Of a stretch of DNA of 7,598 nt, positions 6,408 to 7,598 are shown piece after piece. The position numbers were made by a program, and so were the translations under genes. The DNA is from an uncultured Holophagales bacterium (GTDB taxonomy: Bacteria; Acidobacteriota; Thermoanaerobaculia; UBA5066): assembly GCA_937927565.1 (NCBI GenBank), contig CALBDV010000507.1:1-7598 (forward strand), given 5' to 3'. Position 1 is the stretch's first letter. Each line of letters opens with the position of its first letter. Under the pieces are notes generated by a model. The model saw nothing but the letters and a program-made list of their open reading frames with translations. It ran no database searches and was not told the origin of the DNA.

Positions 6408-6929
6408 ATGAAACCGATACGCCTCGCAACGCTGGCTCTCGTGGTCGCAGCATTCGGCTGCTCGACCCTCGAGATCAGCACCGACTACGCCCCGGGGACC
6501 GACTTCTCGAAGTACAAGACGTTCTCCTTCAAGCAGGGAGCCCCGGCGAAGAACCAGATCGCCGCCGAGCGTGCCGCGGGCGCGCTGACGACGGTGCTCG
6601 AGGCGAAGGGCTTCAAGCGGGTCGAGGAGGGTGGCGACCTCTCCGTCTTCGCCCACTTCAAGACCGGCAAGGAAACCCAGATGAACACCAGCGGCTACGG
6701 CTACGGCGGGTGGGGTGGCTGGCGTTACGGCGGAGGCATGCAGACGACGACCGTGACGGAGATCCCGACGGGGACGATCGTCATCGACCTCGTCGACCAG
6801 GCCAAAGGCACCGCCGTCTGGCGTGGCATCGCCAAGGACCAGATCTCGATGGACGCGACACCCGAAGAGCGGACGCAGAAGGCGACCGAGGTCTTCACGA
6901 AACTCTTCGAGAACTTCCCACCGAAGTAA
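6408..6929 (+). CDS. DUF4136-type outer-membrane lipoprotein (paralogue 2)
   Basis: 173 residues. ATG 6408 is chosen over an in-frame GTG at 6381 because GAAGGAGG (6394-6401) is an excellent ribosome binding site and the lipoprotein signal then has its normal length, with the lipobox ending FGC at Cys18. Ser at +2 predicts outer-membrane sorting. The mature protein shows TDYAPGTDFSKYKTFSF, the Gly/Tyr/Trp-rich insert (96-110), then TTTV, GTIVIDLVD, AVWRG and EERTQKATEVFTKLF, the DUF4136 pattern. It aligns end to end with the protein at 805-1335 without gaps, including Cys18 and the Gly-rich insert at the same residue numbers; it lacks only the short C-terminal SKK-type tail. The function of the family is not established. 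It seems to have its own promoter region and to end at the hairpin at 6944-6973. Confidence 0.88.
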   Translation: MKPIRLATLALVVAAFGCSTLEISTDYAPGTDFSKYKTFSFKQGAPAKNQIAAERAAGALTTVLEAKGFKRVEEGGDLSVFAHFKTGKETQMNTSGYGYGGWGGWRYGGGMQTTTVTEIPTGTIVIDLVDQAKGTAVWRGIAKDQISMDATPEERTQKATEVFTKLFENFPPK

Positions 6930-6943
6930 CGGCGCCGTCCGGA

Positions 6944-6973
6944 GGCCCGCCCCGCGAACGGCCGGGGCGGGCC
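6944..6973. terminator. GC-rich hairpin between convergent genes
   Basis: GGCCCGCCCCG (6944-6954) pairs perfectly with CGGGGCGGGCC (6963-6973) around an 8-nt loop, 14 nt after the stop of the second DUF4136 gene and 37 nt from the stop of the opposing gene. No T-tract follows on either strand. Its position between converging genes suggests bidirectional termination or protection of the transcript ends. Confidence 0.5.
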
Positions 6974-7010
6974 CTCTCGGATCTGCCGGTTCGGCCCGAT
7001 CCGGCTCGGC

Positions 7011-7598
7011 CTAGATCGGCAGACCGAGCGACAGGAAGAACGTGTTGTACCCCTGCTCCGCGATGCCCCAGCCGAGGTAGACCGGACCCAGGATCGTGTC
7101 GGCCGCACCGTAGAGGCTTCCGGCCCAGATCAGGTTCGACGGCTTGATGCTCTCCGTCGCGAACCAGACGTTTCCCGTCTCCAGGGTCGTCCCGACGAAG
7201 ACGCCGCTCCCGACGAGGCTCGGGAGCTTCGAGATCCGATACCGCGCCCCGACGCGCGCGAGACCGGCGTACTGGCCGAAGATCTGATCCGTCCTGAGGC
7301 CGGAGAGGCGGGTGAATCCACCCAGCCAGCTCAGGTCGAAGAAGGGCAGCTTCGTCCCTCCGAAGGGGCCCGAGGCCTCGATCCCGCCGTGGAGGGTCCA
7401 CTCGCCGAACGAACGGGCGCCCATTGCGGACGCGGAGACCTTGTTGTAGCTGTTGTCCGCGCCGAGGAAATTTCCGTAGATCCCCGTCTCGACCCGGGCT
7501 GCCCAGCCGGAGCGCGGGACCCGGACGTTGTCGAGCTGGTCGAATCGAGCGAGAAGGACTCCTCCGGCGCGATCCGCCGAAGCGTCTCCGAGGCTAGG
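7011..7598 (-). CDS. Patatin/NTE-type phospholipase, C-terminal outer-membrane barrel (5' end outside window)
   Basis: The frame is open from the right edge to TAG at 7013-7011, giving 195 residues with no start in the window; the internal Met near 7424 is not a likely start because the family pattern continues upstream of it. Residues 18-32 read ARFDQLDNVRVPRSGW, the entry strand of the Omp85/BamA-like barrel found at the end of PlpD-type patatin proteins. Further on come LSWLGGFTRLSG, ARVGARYRI, GVFVGTTLETGNVWF, GAADTILGPVYLGWG and the terminal FFLSLGLPI, all typical of that barrel. In the full-length family, an N-terminal patatin lipase domain (Ser-Asp dyad) and a POTRA domain precede it; these would lie to the right of the window. 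A stand-alone Omp85 barrel cannot be excluded. The gene converges on the DUF4136 gene. Confidence 0.82.
   Translation of the reverse strand, partial: PSLGDASADRAGGVLLARFDQLDNVRVPRSGWAARVETGIYGNFLGADNSYNKVSASAMGARSFGEWTLHGGIEASGPFGGTKLPFFDLSWLGGFTRLSGLRTDQIFGQYAGLARVGARYRISKLPSLVGSGVFVGTTLETGNVWFATESIKPSNLIWAGSLYGAADTILGPVYLGWGIAEQGYNTFFLSLGLPI

Noticed and set aside
4020..6656. Very long open frame on the minus strand (878 residues) opposite the channel gene
   Set aside because: It is rich in Arg, Glu, Gly, Pro and Asp with no domain, is antisense to a well-recognised MscS protein, and runs through neighbouring genes and intergenic DNA. High GC at third positions commonly creates such stop-free shadows.
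1..7598. CRISPR array, insertion sequence, tRNA/rRNA gene, phage attachment site, toxin-antitoxin or defence module
   Set aside because: No regularly spaced repeats, terminal inverted repeats, transposase or integrase motifs, or RNA gene sequences were seen on either strand.

Overview
This is a high-GC window (G and C strongly favoured at third codon positions) packed with genes of ordinary bacterial size. At least seven of the nine gene products carry export signals: signal peptides, lipobox cysteines, an N-terminal anchor or an outer-membrane barrel. Two genes carry lipoproteins of the DUF4136 kind, and one encodes the C-terminal barrel of a patatin/NTE-type protein, so the host is a Gram-negative (diderm) bacterium. 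The gene mix and base composition would suit Acidobacteriota or a similar high-GC soil/sediment lineage, but nothing here (no rRNA or marker gene) fixes the taxonomy; that is inference.

Layout, left to right. (1) 2-670 (+) is the 3' part of a GH13 alpha-amylase-family glycosidase, followed by a hairpin. (2) 805-1335 (+) is a DUF4136 lipoprotein. (3) 1401-2033 and 2030-2608 (+) are two exported proteins with small OB-like beta domains, translationally coupled through a GTGA overlap. The first appears to be read from a leaderless mRNA. (4) A strong hairpin at 2635-2666 separates these from a convergent minus-strand pair: a membrane-anchored tandem VOC-domain protein (2946-3851) and, 17 nt after it, an 82-residue Gly/Tyr-rich lipoprotein (2680-2928). 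(5) A 213-bp divergent intergenic region (3852-4064) holds a 9-bp inverted repeat abutting a possible -10 box. (6) 4065-4685 (DUF1579-like exported protein) and 4695-6305 (MscS-family channel with a periplasmic N-terminal domain) form a tight plus-strand pair. (7) 6408-6929 (+) is a second DUF4136 lipoprotein, a clear paralogue of the first. (8) After a convergent GC-rich hairpin, 7011-7598 (-) is the C-terminal outer-membrane barrel of a patatin-like phospholipase, running off the window.

The genes do not assemble into a recognised pathway. The common thread is location: they sit in the inner membrane, periplasm or outer membrane, so this is best read as a cell-envelope neighbourhood. I see no mobile element, CRISPR array, RNA gene, toxin-antitoxin pair or defence system. 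The points most worth a second look are the leaderless start at 1401, the operator-like dyad at 3992-4020, the duplicated DUF4136 genes, the tiny Gly/Tyr lipoprotein, and the coupled pair of uncharacterised exported proteins.
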